Assembly (NCBI GenBank): GCA_913058255.1
Contig: CAJXQU010000001.1
Span: 62,001-126,000, forward strand
Direction of reading: 5' to 3'
Length of the DNA stretch: 64,000 nt
DNA from: an uncultured Pseudomonadota bacterium
GTDB taxonomy: Bacteria > Pseudomonadota > Gammaproteobacteria > CAJXQU01
Below are positions 1-10,569 of the stretch, in pieces. Position numbers and translations under genes: made by a program. How positions within the stretch are numbered: the first letter of the stretch is position 1; each line of letters opens with the position of its first letter. The notes below the pieces were generated by a model that worked only from the letters and a program-made list of their open reading frames with translations, made no database searches and was not told the origin of the DNA.

Positions 1-132
1 CAGAAAAAAATACCCGTTCAAAGTATTGTTGCACTGACAGATCTGATCGAGCACTTATCTGCTCAATCTGAAATGTCTGCACACTTAGAACAAGTAATCG
101 CTTATCGTGAACAATATGGTGAGAAGAGTTAG
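1..132 (+). CDS. pyrE: Orotate phosphoribosyltransferase, C-terminal end (partial)
   Basis: Open from the left edge in frame 1 to a TAG stop, giving the last 43 residues. The tail (IVALTDLIEHLSAQSEM, then HLEQVIAYREQYG) lines up with the C-terminus of gammaproteobacterial PyrE, which ends in a similar AYREEFG motif. PyrE makes orotidine monophosphate from orotate and PRPP in pyrimidine synthesis. The catalytic and PRPP-binding parts lie outside the window. Presence near slmA, dut and coaBC agrees with the neighbourhood known in other gammaproteobacteria. Recognition rests on a short tail only. Confidence 0.85.
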   Translation, partial: QKKIPVQSIVALTDLIEHLSAQSEMSAHLEQVIAYREQYGEKS

Positions 133-144
133 AAGTTTAAACTA

Positions 145-174
145 AATGGAAGTAGCAAGCTTGCTACTTCCATT
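145..174. terminator. Perfect palindrome between convergent pyrE and RDD gene
   Basis: A perfect 30-base palindrome centred on AAGCTT begins 13 bases after the pyrE stop and lies before the end of the convergent RDD gene. As RNA it can fold into a hairpin of about 13 pairs on either strand. There is no clear T-tract on either side, so intrinsic termination is only an inference; it could also act as an mRNA 3'-end stabiliser. Confidence 0.45.
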
Positions 175-213
175 CAACCTATTCATAACTAGTTTTACGG
201 GTTTAAGACACAT

Positions 214-780
214 TCACCTTGTTGAGAACAACCCCTTATTGATTACTACTGTGCCAGCAATAAAATCATGAATTGCGCGTTTTCTTCTATTAAACAGTAA
301 GGTAATGAACTCACCAAAAGACCAGATATACATAGCTAACTCAACATTACTAAACCAAGAAGGGTAGTACTTTTGCAAATTAGCATTAGCTACTAAATAC
401 TCACTTGCTCCAACCTGTGAAAGTGCTGACATGTCAGCAGCCACAAATAGCACAGCAAAACAAAGATCTATGCTTGAACGTAATAATGCTTGCTTCAATC
501 CAATTCTAGAACCATCAGGATTTGTTACTTTGACACCGACGACCATTTTTCCAATGGTCGCACCGAAATAGTAATGAAAACAAACTAGATATACAGCATA
601 TGCGAAGCTTGAAACTACACATGAAGTTATAATTATAATCTTTGAGCTATCACCCAGAATCAACGCCAAGCCATAGACAAGAGAAATAATAACTATAAAG
701 TCTATGAAACCGGCCCCTAGCCTCTTCCAGAATCCTGCATAAACATTTCTATCTTCTTTAATAATTGGTAAAAATTCCAT
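214..780 (-). CDS. RDD family membrane protein
   Basis: A 188-residue protein with the RDD domain layout: an N-terminal segment with a conserved aromatic/Arg/Asp pattern (FWKRLGAGFIDFIVI, residues about 18-32), several hydrophobic membrane segments, a central GATIGKMVVGVKV motif near residue 73, and a C-terminal RRKRAIHDFIAGTVVI stretch. RDD proteins sit in the inner membrane; a few have been linked to ion transport but the function of this one is unknown. It stands alone, convergent with pyrE, and its upstream flank is the decayed IS30 end. A second, shorter RDD protein occurs near mnmE. Confidence 0.75.
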   Translation of the reverse strand: MEFLPIIKEDRNVYAGFWKRLGAGFIDFIVIISLVYGLALILGDSSKIIIITSCVVSSFAYAVYLVCFHYYFGATIGKMVVGVKVTNPDGSRIGLKQALLRSSIDLCFAVLFVAADMSALSQVGASEYLVANANLQKYYPSWFSNVELAMYIWSFGEFITLLFNRRKRAIHDFIAGTVVINKGLFSTR

Positions 781-802
781 ATTAGCTCCCTACGTCTAAA
801 TT

Positions 803-984
803 GAAGGCGGTTTCGAGTAATAAGTGCAATTAAATTACGCCACGAGTAAATCCACTCGGAGCCCTCTAAAAAGTTCATTAGGAGAACGACCACCCCGTGT
901 TTTTCTAGGACGATTATTCAACCTGTCGGTCACATGCTGAAGCTGTTCATTTTTATCGATTTTATTTCTGTTTTTTCTATTAGA
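803..984 (-). pseudogene. IS30-family transposase, C-terminal remnant with IS end
   Basis: Reading the minus strand from about 984 gives an open stretch ending at a TAA at 835-837. It contains RLNNRPRKTRGGRSP followed by NELFRGLRVDLLVA, the typical C-terminus of IS30-family transposases. Just beyond the stop, about 803-828, is a sequence ending in AAACCGCC that resembles the terminal inverted repeat these elements carry right after the transposase gene. The N-terminus, the catalytic DDE residues and the other end are gone: upstream codons run into stops. It is a dead fragment of an old insertion, between the RDD and TauE/SafE genes. Confidence 0.7.
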
Positions 985-1009
985 AACAGTAGCTTAACAG
1001 CCTTATTTT

Positions 1010-1765
1010 TCAACCAAACATCAATTTCAAGCCAATAACGATGGTAATCACTTCATAAACCCGCTTGATCCAGTAACTCCCTTTTGCGATGGACAAATGG
1101 GCGCCAACATAACCGCCGAGAAGCGATCCAAGCAATAATGCAGGCAACCAATCCCAACGGATCTCGCTAAGTAAGCCTAAGGTCACCGCACCCGTTCCAT
1201 TCCAGAATAAACCAACCAATATTAAGGTGTAAGCCACTGCACGCTTATACTCCAAGCCGTACCAACGCACTAACCAGAGTGTGACAAACAAACCTGTTCC
1301 TGAGGTTAGAGAGCCATTTAAGATCCCTATCAGAAACAAAATGGCTCCCCCAATAACATAGCCTTTTGTTGTTCTATTTATCGTTTGTGACTGTTGCCCT
1401 AAAGATGGCTTCAACCATGAGTAGATACCTAAACTAATGGTTAAACAGCCCAGTGCTATCTCTGCCCAACGATCAGAAATATCTAGAATAAGATTTGCGC
1501 CGATAATCACACCGGGCATTCCGCAAATCAAAATAAATAATGCAAATTTGAAATCCAGACTTTTTTCTCGCATGTGACGCAACGTTGCACCAACTCCTAA
1601 TGCCACGCTAGCGAGTTTATGGGTCCCTAGAGCGACTGAAAATGGGAGGCCTAGAAATAATAGTGCAGGCAGTTGGATCAGCCCCGCTCCACCGCCCGCA
1701 AAGGCTGAAAATAGATTCGCTAGAAAGGAAATTACAAATAGGATTATCTGGCTATTTAAGTCCAT
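1010..1765 (-). CDS. TauE/SafE (TSUP) family permease
   Basis: 251 residues, almost entirely hydrophobic, with about eight membrane segments arranged as two similar halves. The N-terminal half carries the family's AGGGAGLIQLPALLFLGLP motif (about 23-41) and the second half an equivalent NGSLTSGTGLFVTLWLV region (about 150). TSUP permeases move sulfite, sulfonates or organic acids across the inner membrane; the substrate here cannot be told from sequence or context, as no sulfur-metabolism gene adjoins it. It is transcribed divergently from the coiled-coil protein at 1901. Confidence 0.8.
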   Translation of the reverse strand: MDLNSQIILFVISFLANLFSAFAGGGAGLIQLPALLFLGLPFSVALGTHKLASVALGVGATLRHMREKSLDFKFALFILICGMPGVIIGANLILDISDRWAEIALGCLTISLGIYSWLKPSLGQQSQTINRTTKGYVIGGAILFLIGILNGSLTSGTGLFVTLWLVRWYGLEYKRAVAYTLILVGLFWNGTGAVTLGLLSEIRWDWLPALLLGSLLGGYVGAHLSIAKGSYWIKRVYEVITIVIGLKLMFG

Positions 1766-1900
1766 AAATATCTAAAGTTTTTATACCGATTGCCGATAAC
1801 CTCAATAAGCAAGGATATATCTTAGGCCTCAGTGAATGTAAAACTATGTTCATTTTGTCTAAATATCACTAAGGAAGCTCTATTTAAAAGGAAATAACAT

Positions 1901-2545
1901 ATGACATCGAACTCTCTCCGTATTGTTATCATTTCAACACTATTCGCAATCGCTTGCAGTTCATCACAGGCCCGCATTAAATGCTGGGAAAATAGTGATG
2001 GTATCAAGGAATGCGGTAATGCTATACCGCCTGAATATTCTCAACAGAACACTAAGCAAATGAACAAGCATGGTGTTACTACGAATGTTTCAGATCGCGC
2101 AAAAACCAAAGCTGAGTTGGATGAAGAAGATCGCTTGATCAAAGTCGAAAAGGAAAAACAGCTCGCTATTGATAAGCAAAACAAATCAGATCAGCTTTTA
2201 TTGAATACCTTTGCGTCGGCTGATGACATACTCCTAGCACGTGAAGGAAAACTGTCTTCTTTAGCTTCTGAAATTAGCTTACGTGATACACATATTACAA
2301 AAATTCAATCTAATTTAGAAAAAATAGTATCCTCAGCAGCAAATATGGAGCGCCGTGGAGAAAAGCCTACCGATAAAATCCTAACGGATATTCGCAACGT
2401 ACAATCACAAATTTCTGAAAACAAACGCTATATTATCTCTAAACGAGCTGAACAAGAACGTGTGAAAGTAAAGTATGACGAAGATCTAATCCGCTATAAC
2501 AAGCTCCGTTCGCAGGCAGATTATCAAGCCAGCTTAGCCGAGTAA
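1901..2545 (+). CDS. Exported coiled-coil protein with DUF4124-like N-terminus
   Basis: 214 residues. A signal peptide spans about 1-25 with a probable signal-peptidase I site after SSSQA; the cysteine at 19 is an unlikely lipobox. The mature start (IKCWENSDGIKECGNAIPP) matches the pattern of short periplasmic DUF4124-type domains with two cysteines that could form a disulfide. The rest (about 65-214) is highly charged and heptad-like, predicted to be a long coiled coil. An AAAAGGAAA Shine-Dalgarno supports the ATG at 1901. Function unknown; it converges on slmA, with 9 bases between stops. Confidence 0.65.
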   Translation: MTSNSLRIVIISTLFAIACSSSQARIKCWENSDGIKECGNAIPPEYSQQNTKQMNKHGVTTNVSDRAKTKAELDEEDRLIKVEKEKQLAIDKQNKSDQLLLNTFASADDILLAREGKLSSLASEISLRDTHITKIQSNLEKIVSSAANMERRGEKPTDKILTDIRNVQSQISENKRYIISKRAEQERVKVKYDEDLIRYNKLRSQADYQASLAE

Positions 2546-2554
2546 TATCACTAA

Positions 2555-4071
<1,517 letters not shown>

Positions 4072-4148
4072 CTATTGGAGCATTTTAAGGAAGCCCGGAT
4101 CAAGTTTTATTTAACTAAAACTTACTTTTTGTTTGCTGGGATAGTAAA

Positions 4149-4178
4149 GATAACCCCAGACAAAATCCTGAGGTTATC
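4149..4178 (-). terminator. Candidate terminator after algC
   Basis: Inverted repeat GATAACCCCAG / CTGAGGTTATC separated by 8 bases lies 31-60 bases after the algC stop, upstream of argB. On the minus strand the hairpin (11 pairs with one G-U) is followed only by TTTACT, a weak U-tract, so it may attenuate rather than fully terminate the coaBC-dut-algC transcript. Confidence 0.5.
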
Positions 4179-4208
4179 GTATTTCGATAAGTTTATTTTA
4201 GCTTATTT

Positions 4209-6692
4209 CTAGAAAGGTAGTTTTAGGCTTGGATCAAGTCCTAGAAGCTGTTCTTTAAACAATGCTTTTATTCGCTCAAGTGCTTCTGCATTATCTGCTT
4301 CAAATCTCATCACCAAACAGGGTGTTGTGTTTGAAGGTCTAATCAAACCCCAACCATCTGCAAAGTCGACTCGAATGCCATCAATCGTTCCAATTTCACC
4401 ATCACCGAAGTTTGCAAGCTCAAATAAGGTCGCCATAAAGGGGGCATGTTGTTCTTCGTGCATATCAAGTTTCAGCTCGGGTGTTGCTACACCACCGGGC
4501 AAACTTGCAAATATTTCATGTGGTTCTTTTTCTGCTTTGGTCAAAATTTCAAGTAAACGCGCAGCGGTATAAAGACCATCGTCAAAACCATACCAACGTT
4601 CCTTAAAGAAAACATGACCGCTCATTTCGCCTGCTAATAAGGCTCCTGTTTCCTTCATTTTACCTTTAATCAAGGAATGTCCCGTTTTCCACATAGTGGC
4701 TTTACCACCGGCTTCTTCGATCACACGCTTCAAATGGTTACTACATTTCACATCAAACAAAATCTCACAACCAGGGTTACGTTCAATCACGTCAGTCGCA
4801 AATAACATCATTTGACGATCAGGCCAGATCACATTGCCATCTCGATCAACGACTCCAAGCCGATCACCATCGCCATCAAATGCAAAACCCATGTCGGCAT
4901 TTTGCTCTTTTACCGTGCGGATCAAATCTTCGAGATTTTCAGGTTGACTTGGATCCGGGTGATGATTTGGGAAGTTACCATCAATTTCGCAGAATAACTC
5001 TACAACGTCATGCCCAAGTGCTCGAATCAATTGCGGCCCAAGTTGTCCGGCAACACCGTTGCCCGCATCAACAACGACTTTAAAAGAATTACTCAGCGCA
5101 ACAGGAATGTCATCGGTAATCCGACGAATATATTCTAAACCAAGCTCTGCAGATTGTGATTTACCCTGACCTTCTGTGTAATCACCATCAATGATGCGCT
5201 GACGGAGGGCCTGAATCGCTTCATCAGCTAATGTTGTTCCCTTGAGCACCATTTTGATGCCATTGTAGTTCGGCGGATTATGGCTACCCGTGATCATTAC
5301 GCCGCTAGTAGTATCAAAGTAATTTGCTGCGTAGTAGAGAACCGGTGTTGGCACCATACCAATATCAATAACATCACGGCCGCTATCCGTTAGGCCTTTA
5401 ATCAAAGCTTCTGAAAGCGCAGGACTCGATAATCGTCCATCACGACCAACCGCAACAATATTATCTCCACGCGCATGTGCTTCACTACCGAGCGCACGGC
5501 CAATGTTATAGACTATTTTCTCGGTTAGAGTTTCGTCCACAACACCACGTATATCGTAAGCCCTGAAGATGGAAGCTGGTGCTTCTGTTGCTTCGTCAAA
5601 ACCATTATTCTCAATGTCATCAATTTCCGGCACTTCTATATCCTCGTCGTCGTCAATTACAATTTCTTCTTCAATTTCAGCCTCATCAAATACAGCCTGA
5701 ACTTCTTCAACATCCATATCAGGCATATTCTCGATGAACTCGTCCATATCCCCAGTATCACCGGGAACAATCATTTGTGTTCGAGGTGCTTGTACATTAG
5801 CCGTTAAAATAAAGCGTGCTTGTCGTCTCACTCTAACCGCTCTAATCCATACAAACAATAACCCGAGCAATGTAGCTAGTCCGATCCAACCAAGCCGTTT
5901 CAAATTCGTTCTATCTATAACTTTGTTAGGGTACTGTTTTACCTTGATCGTCCACATAGCCCCTTTAACGGGCACAACAACCGCTTGTCCAGATAGTGCT
6001 CGTTGTTTATCACCCTGCTGCAACAATACAACCGTGCCACCACCTGAGATCTTTTGTCCAAGTTCTACTAATACATCATCTCGCTTCACAAGATCTTTAA
6101 ATAACGCATGAACAGGTTCAACCTGCAAACTTAAATGTAAGACACCAATTGCTTTGTTGTTTTCATTATTCACTCGCTGGACTAACACAATATGCTTCAA
6201 TGCATGCTCTAATAAAATCCACTCAACCTTCACAGGTTCTGCAGATTTAACTGCTTTTCCAGTCATCTCAAGCGAGGCAAAGGTTAAAGGTGGATTTTCT
6301 TGATCTGAATTGATATCGATAAGGTCAATATCAGGCGGTAATAAGCGAAGTTTGAGAGTGTTTTCAAAACGTGCCGTATTTTCTTCAGCAAACGCTTTCG
6401 CTTCAGAAGCTACATAATTATTAAAAAGTGAAAGAACCTCAGGTTCCTTACTCATTTTATTTAACTCATCAATATTTCTTGTAAACAACGAAGGAAGTTG
6501 CGCTGAAAGTCCTTTCGCGTACTCAGTCATTTCTTGCTTTTCAGCAACCAGCTTTTCCTGTTTCCGCTCTTCTAGCCAAGAAGGTAAAAAAAACTTTGCC
6601 AAAACAATCAGAACGACGAGCATTACAAGCCCCATTAGGACTCTGATCGTCATTGGAGATAATGGTTTCTTTTCTTTTTTCTTTTTTCTCAT
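4209..6692 (-). CDS. algC: Phosphomannomutase/phosphoglucomutase with N-terminal membrane module
   Basis: 827 residues. The C-terminal ~455 residues are a complete alpha-D-phosphohexomutase: FRAYDIRGVVDE (about 376), the phosphoserine loop TGSHNPPNYNG (about 467), the metal loop DGDGDR (about 607), the sugar loop GEMSGHVFF (about 689) and the phosphate site RPSNTTP (about 786). It interconverts mannose-6-P and mannose-1-P, and the glucose pair, for LPS and exopolysaccharide precursors. The first ~370 residues add a basic N-terminus, a membrane helix (about 14-34), a likely periplasmic region, a second helix (about 266-284) and a very acidic linker (about 330-370). Similarly extended AlgC proteins are known in Pseudomonas relatives. 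Confidence 0.92.
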   Translation of the reverse strand: MRKKKKEKKPLSPMTIRVLMGLVMLVVLIVLAKFFLPSWLEERKQEKLVAEKQEMTEYAKGLSAQLPSLFTRNIDELNKMSKEPEVLSLFNNYVASEAKAFAEENTARFENTLKLRLLPPDIDLIDINSDQENPPLTFASLEMTGKAVKSAEPVKVEWILLEHALKHIVLVQRVNNENNKAIGVLHLSLQVEPVHALFKDLVKRDDVLVELGQKISGGGTVVLLQQGDKQRALSGQAVVVPVKGAMWTIKVKQYPNKVIDRTNLKRLGWIGLATLLGLLFVWIRAVRVRRQARFILTANVQAPRTQMIVPGDTGDMDEFIENMPDMDVEEVQAVFDEAEIEEEIVIDDDEDIEVPEIDDIENNGFDEATEAPASIFRAYDIRGVVDETLTEKIVYNIGRALGSEAHARGDNIVAVGRDGRLSSPALSEALIKGLTDSGRDVIDIGMVPTPVLYYAANYFDTTSGVMITGSHNPPNYNGIKMVLKGTTLADEAIQALRQRIIDGDYTEGQGKSQSAELGLEYIRRITDDIPVALSNSFKVVVDAGNGVAGQLGPQLIRALGHDVVELFCEIDGNFPNHHPDPSQPENLEDLIRTVKEQNADMGFAFDGDGDRLGVVDRDGNVIWPDRQMMLFATDVIERNPGCEILFDVKCSNHLKRVIEEAGGKATMWKTGHSLIKGKMKETGALLAGEMSGHVFFKERWYGFDDGLYTAARLLEILTKAEKEPHEIFASLPGGVATPELKLDMHEEQHAPFMATLFELANFGDGEIGTIDGIRVDFADGWGLIRPSNTTPCLVMRFEADNAEALERIKALFKEQLLGLDPSLKLPF

Positions 6693-6741
6693 CGACTATT
6701 GGGGAATTATGAAGAAGGCTGGCTTTCCTGCCAGATCATTC

Positions 6742-7197
6742 CTATTTTTTACCTGTGTGCCCGAATCCTCCGCGGCCTCGCTCACTCTCATCAAAGTTAT
6801 CGACAAGCTTAAAATTTGCTTGAATAACAGGCACAAACATAAGTTGTGCAATGCGTTCACCTGGTTCAATTTGAAATTTATCCTGTCCACGATTCCAACA
6901 AGAAACAAATAACTGCCCTTGATAATCAGAGTCAATCAAACCGACTAAATTCCCAAGCACAATACCATGCTTATGCCCCAAACCTGATCGAGGCAAAATA
7001 ACAGCAGCAAGGGACTCATCACCGATATGAATGGCTAAACCCGTTGGGATTAGCTCGGTCTGTCCTGGCTTTAACAGCATGGTTTCATCTAAACATGCTC
7101 GTAAATCCATTCCGGCAGAACCGCTTGTTGCATACTCAGGTAACGGAAACTCTGCGCCGATACGTTTATCAAGAATTTTTAATTCAATTTCATTCAT
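6742..7197 (-). CDS. dut: dUTP diphosphatase
   Basis: 151 residues, normal for the trimeric dUTPase. All five family motifs are present: AGMDLRA (28-34), PRSGLG (69-74), [10 protein letters not shown] (86-95), GERIAQL (113-119) and [10 protein letters not shown] (140-149), the last being the flexible C-terminal arm that closes over the substrate. It hydrolyses dUTP to dUMP and pyrophosphate, keeping uracil out of DNA and supplying thymidylate synthesis. Overlaps the end of coaBC by 8 bases and is followed by algC after 49 bases, so the three are likely one transcript. Confidence 0.96.
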   Translation of the reverse strand: MNEIELKILDKRIGAEFPLPEYATSGSAGMDLRACLDETMLLKPGQTELIPTGLAIHIGDESLAAVILPRSGLGHKHGIVLGNLVGLIDSDYQGQLFVSCWNRGQDKFQIEPGERIAQLMFVPVIQANFKLVDNFDESERGRGGFGHTGKK

Positions 7198-8407
7198 TAT
7201 TGTTATCTATCTTTAGTTTATATCTATGAGCGACCAGCGTGATCAACTCGCTAGCAAGTTTTTGTTTTGAATTTCGTGATAATTCTTGCTCACCACCCTG
7301 CCAGAAAACATGCAGAGCATTATCATCGCTATGAAACCCTAGCTCAGGATCATCAACACGGTTTGCTGCAATCATATTTAATGATTTCCGTTTCAATTTA
7401 ACCTTGGCATGCTCAGCTAGCTTTTCAGTCTCCGCCGCAAAACCAACAGTAAAAGGAGGCTTCGTTAACGCAGCAACGTCCGCTAAAACATCTTGGGTCT
7501 TTTTCAAGATCAATGTCATTTCATCACCTGACTTTTTGATCTTCTGATCGGCAATAGCAGGGCAATAATAATCAGCAACTGCCGCCGCACTAATGAATAT
7601 ATCGTGAGTCTCAACTTCTTGCATGACCACATCTGATAGATCTTTTGCTGAAACAATATCAAGCTTGGTCACACCCGATGGCGCTTGAATGGCGACAGGG
7701 CCACTTACCAATGTAACTTCTGCACCGGCCTCAACCGCAGCTTGTGCAACGGCATAACCCATCTTGCCTGAGCTATGATTGGTAATATATCGGACTGGGT
7801 CCATCGCTTCGCGCGTTGGTCCAGCCGTGATCAAAACCTTGAGTCCTTGCAGCTCCCTTGTCTGAAAAACACCGGATAAACTTTCAACAATTTCCAAAGG
7901 TTCCAACATTCGGCCTAGACCGATATCACCACAAGCCTGCTCTCCTGAACCGGGCCCGAATTGTAGAACATCACGTTCAGCTAGTTTCTGACAATTTTCC
8001 TTTGTCGCACTCGCCTGCCACATTTGTTGGTTCATCGCTGGCGCAATCGCGAGTGGTGCCACCGTCGCTAAACATATTGCTGTCAGCAAGTCATCTGCCA
8101 TTCCATGGCTTAACCTTGCTATAAAGTTTGCACTGGCTGGCGCGATCAAAACCACATCAGTCCAACGAGCAAGTTCTATATGTCCCATGCCCGCTTCAGC
8201 GTTTGGATTGAGTAAATCAGTATGCACACGGTTTCCAGAAACCGCTTGAAAGGTCAGTGGTGTAACAAAGCTCTGCGCACCAGAGGTCATAACGACTCGT
8301 ACATCCGCACCTTGATCTTTAAGCCGTCGAACCAGATCTGCACTTTTATAAGCCGCAATTCCACCGGTTATTCCGAGTAAGACACGTTTGTTTTGTAAAT
8401 TCGACAT
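7190..8407 (-). CDS. coaBC: Bifunctional phosphopantothenoylcysteine decarboxylase / phosphopantothenate-cysteine ligase
   Basis: 405 residues with both CoA-synthesis activities. The N-terminal flavin decarboxylase half has [18 protein letters not shown] (about 12-29), the GHIELARW histidine region (about 74), PAMNQQMW (about 122) and the conserved cysteine in [11 protein letters not shown] (about 157). The C-terminal ligase half has [18 protein letters not shown] (about 192) and a KKTQDVLA substrate lysine region. Together they convert 4'-phosphopantothenate and cysteine to 4'-phosphopantetheine. First gene of coaBC-dut-algC, divergent from radC. Confidence 0.96.
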   Translation of the reverse strand: MSNLQNKRVLLGITGGIAAYKSADLVRRLKDQGADVRVVMTSGAQSFVTPLTFQAVSGNRVHTDLLNPNAEAGMGHIELARWTDVVLIAPASANFIARLSHGMADDLLTAICLATVAPLAIAPAMNQQMWQASATKENCQKLAERDVLQFGPGSGEQACGDIGLGRMLEPLEIVESLSGVFQTRELQGLKVLITAGPTREAMDPVRYITNHSSGKMGYAVAQAAVEAGAEVTLVSGPVAIQAPSGVTKLDIVSAKDLSDVVMQEVETHDIFISAAAVADYYCPAIADQKIKKSGDEMTLILKKTQDVLADVAALTKPPFTVGFAAETEKLAEHAKVKLKRKSLNMIAANRVDDPELGFHSDDNALHVFWQGGEQELSRNSKQKLASELITLVAHRYKLKIDNNNE

Positions 8408-8462
8408 CTGGATAGTTTACCGTATAGCTACAACATTATTATACTAGTGACACAATCCATCA

Positions 8463-8489
8463 CGAAACAACTGTAAATAGTTAGTTTCG
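8463..8489 (+). other. Stem-loop in the radC leader
   Basis: CGAAACAACT and AGTTAGTTTCG flank a 6-base loop, giving ten pairs with one bulged A. It lies 25 bases upstream of the radC start and between divergent coaBC and radC. It could be a two-fold operator or an mRNA leader hairpin; nothing else identifies it. Confidence 0.35.
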
Positions 8490-8514
8490 TACAAAATTAC
8501 ACGGAGGTGATTTT

Positions 8515-9189
8515 ATGGGTATCAACCATTGGCCAGTATCTGAACGGCCTAGAGAAAAGCTTTTAAACATGGGCCCTGCCACCCTTTCTGATGCAGAGTT
8601 ACTCGCAATATTTTTACGTACAGGCGTCACGGGCAAGTCTGCTATCGATTTAGCACGCGATTTACTCATTGAATTCAGCAGCTTACGCGAACTACTTGAG
8701 GCCGATCGAAAAACCTTCTGTCGGGCGAAAGGCTTAGGTGATGCAAAATACTCACAACTGCAAGCCACATTAGAGCTTTGCCGCCGCTACTTAAAGTCAT
8801 CGCTAGAGCGCTCTGACGCACTCTCCAGCCCTGCAGATACTCGAGCTTTTCTAACAACGCAGCTGCGTCAACATCCTCATGAAGTTTTTGCTTGTCTATT
8901 TTTAGACAACAAACACCGTGTCATCGCCTACGAAGAATTATTCCGTGGCACCATTGACGCAGCATCGGTTCACCCTCGAGAAGTTGTAAAGCGCTCATTA
9001 CACCATAATGCCTCTGCTCTAATCTTAGCTCACAATCACCCTTCTGGAGTGACTGATCCCAGCCAAGCCGATCAACAAATCACCCTACATCTACAAGAAG
9101 CACTTGCTCTTATTGATATTAAGGTGCTTGATCATTTTATTATTGGTGATGGTGAAGCATTGTCACTTGCTGAACAGGGCTTGATCTAA
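8515..9189 (+). CDS. radC: RadC/YsxA family JAB-domain protein
   Basis: 224 residues. The N-terminal part (about 15-75) resembles a UPF0758 helix-hairpin-helix region ([20 protein letters not shown]), and the C-terminal JAB/MPN metalloprotein domain carries the metal-binding [14 protein letters not shown] signature at about 173-186. Historically called a DNA repair gene, but that role has been withdrawn and the biochemical function is unsettled. The start is fixed by an unusually complete Shine-Dalgarno, GGAGGTGAT at 8503-8511, only three bases before the ATG. A GGGCTTG/CAAGCCC hairpin overlaps its stop codon (9176-9197). Confidence 0.92.
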   Translation: MGINHWPVSERPREKLLNMGPATLSDAELLAIFLRTGVTGKSAIDLARDLLIEFSSLRELLEADRKTFCRAKGLGDAKYSQLQATLELCRRYLKSSLERSDALSSPADTRAFLTTQLRQHPHEVFACLFLDNKHRVIAYEELFRGTIDAASVHPREVVKRSLHHNASALILAHNHPSGVTDPSQADQQITLHLQEALALIDIKVLDHFIIGDGEALSLAEQGLI

Positions 9190-9197
9190 CAAGCCCT
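9176..9197 (+). other. Stem-loop overlapping radC stop codon
   Basis: AGGGCTTG and CAAGCCCT form an 8-pair stem around a 6-base loop that contains the radC TAA. No T-tract follows, so it is at most a weak terminator or a 3'-end stabiliser between convergent radC and the M48 gene. Confidence 0.35.
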
Positions 9198-9217
9198 TGC
9201 CCAACTATAATCAATAA

Positions 9218-10045
9218 CTATTTTACTGGGAACGTAGGCCTACTATTCTTCGTTAAATAATACGGCATCATTTCTGGGGCTAATGCTTTCAATGTTTTTT
9301 CTCGACTAGCAGGGTTTGGGTGCGTGCTTAACAGCTGTGGTGGTTTATCACCTCCAAGCTTACCCATTTTATTCCATAAAGTTGCGGCAGCCTTCGGGTT
9401 GTAGCCAGCCTTCGCAGCCAATTCGATACCAATTCGATCGGCCTCAGACTCCATCGTTCGACTATTCGGTAATGTGATCACCATAGCAGCGGCAAGCGTC
9501 GCTCCAGTCATCGTTACCGCATCCTGATCGGTTGCAATCCCTACCGCCATAACCCCAACCTGAGAAACAGTTGCTATCGACATCTTTTCCGCTGAATGTT
9601 TTGCCAGTGCGTGTGAAATTTCATGCCCAATAACCTGTGCTAACTCATCATCTGTTGGTTTTATTTTCTGCACTAAGCCTGTGTACAGAGCCATTTTTCC
9701 ACCCGCCATAGCCCATGCATTGACCATCTCAGCATCATCTATAATTTTAATCTCCCAGTCCCAACTTTTTGTTTCTGGCCTCAAAAGCACTGCCTGGGCA
9801 ACAATCCGGCCAGTTATTTTATTAACTCTAGCCTTCAATTTCCGATCAGTATTAATCTTGCCACCCTCTGCAAGCGGAGTGAGTAGTTGTGTATAAGCTT
9901 GTTTTGAAGAGGCTATCGCACTTTCTTCTGAGAACAACAAAAACTGCGAACGTCCAGCAATGCCCGTTGCACACGCTGTAATTAATAGAAAGAGACAAGC
10001 GATGGTGGCTATTCTCACGAAAGATCCTCTTGTTTTAATACGCAT
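9218..10045 (-). CDS. M48 family metallopeptidase, lipoprotein
   Basis: 275 residues. The N-terminus has a basic start, a hydrophobic stretch and the lipobox LITAC with the lipidated cysteine at 25, so it should be an outer-membrane-directed or periplasmic lipoprotein. The zinc site HEISH (141-145) and the downstream glutamate in MESEADRIG (about 206) are intact. The overall layout is like LoiP/YcaL of Escherichia coli, small M48 lipoproteins in envelope quality control. It is monocistronic, divergent from rpmB. The exact paralogue cannot be named from sequence alone. Confidence 0.88.
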   Translation of the reverse strand: MRIKTRGSFVRIATIACLFLLITACATGIAGRSQFLLFSEESAIASSKQAYTQLLTPLAEGGKINTDRKLKARVNKITGRIVAQAVLLRPETKSWDWEIKIIDDAEMVNAWAMAGGKMALYTGLVQKIKPTDDELAQVIGHEISHALAKHSAEKMSIATVSQVGVMAVGIATDQDAVTMTGATLAAAMVITLPNSRTMESEADRIGIELAAKAGYNPKAAATLWNKMGKLGGDKPPQLLSTHPNPASREKTLKALAPEMMPYYLTKNSRPTFPVK

Positions 10046-10230
10046 TTGCTCACACCTTTAAACTAACATAATTAGATTCTAACAATTTACACTAACTTCT
10101 TATTTCAACAGGCTTACATAATTAACCTTTCCATCTAAACACAAGATGAATTTAGTGTTCCAATTCAATGCAAATAAAAATACAATAGCTGTAGATCTAT
10201 CTCTAATGTATATTTGTCAAGCAAAAAACA

Positions 10231-10259
10231 TTGGATCTAGGCGCGAAAAAGTGTAAGAT
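10231..10259 (+). promoter_or_regulatory. Sigma-70-type promoter of rpmB-rpmG
   Basis: TTGGAT (10231-10236) and TAAGAT (10254-10259) are separated by 17 bases, about 40 bases before the rpmB start. Spacing is optimal and both hexamers are near consensus. Confidence 0.6.
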
Positions 10260-10299
10260 CGCGCCCCTTTCAGTTTTAGAAGTTTACGGAGACTCCGAA

Positions 10300-10536
10300 A
10301 TGTCGCGAGTATGTCAAGTTACAGGTGTTGGGCCAATGTCCGGCAATAATGTTTCACACGCCCACAATAAAACGCGTCGTCGTTTTTTACCAAATCTTCA
10401 CAACCATCGTTTTTGGGTGGAAAGTGAAAATCGTTGGGTTAGATTAAAAATAAGTAATAAAGGTCTACGGCTCATTGATAAAGTCGGTATTGATCAAGTC
10501 TTAACTAATATCCGCGCTCGCGGCGAAAAAGTTTAA
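10300..10536 (+). CDS. rpmB: 50S ribosomal protein L28
   Basis: 78 residues, the expected size. It begins [20 protein letters not shown] and has the family's THNKTRRRF-like ([14 protein letters not shown]) and RARGEKV C-terminal features. The reading frame stays open upstream, but the ATG at 10300 is the right start: it is preceded by ACGGAGA at 10287-10293 and matches L28 N-termini. A component of the large ribosomal subunit; paired with rpmG as in nearly all gammaproteobacteria. Confidence 0.97.
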   Translation: MSRVCQVTGVGPMSGNNVSHAHNKTRRRFLPNLHNHRFWVESENRWVRLKISNKGLRLIDKVGIDQVLTNIRARGEKV

Positions 10537-10569
10537 GCCTTAAATATTAGAGACTAGAGGAAAAATCTC

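Noticed and set aside
1822-2007. 61-codon minus-strand frame over the start of the coiled-coil gene
   Set aside because: Antisense to a gene with a signal peptide and ribosome site; composition looks like a shadow frame.
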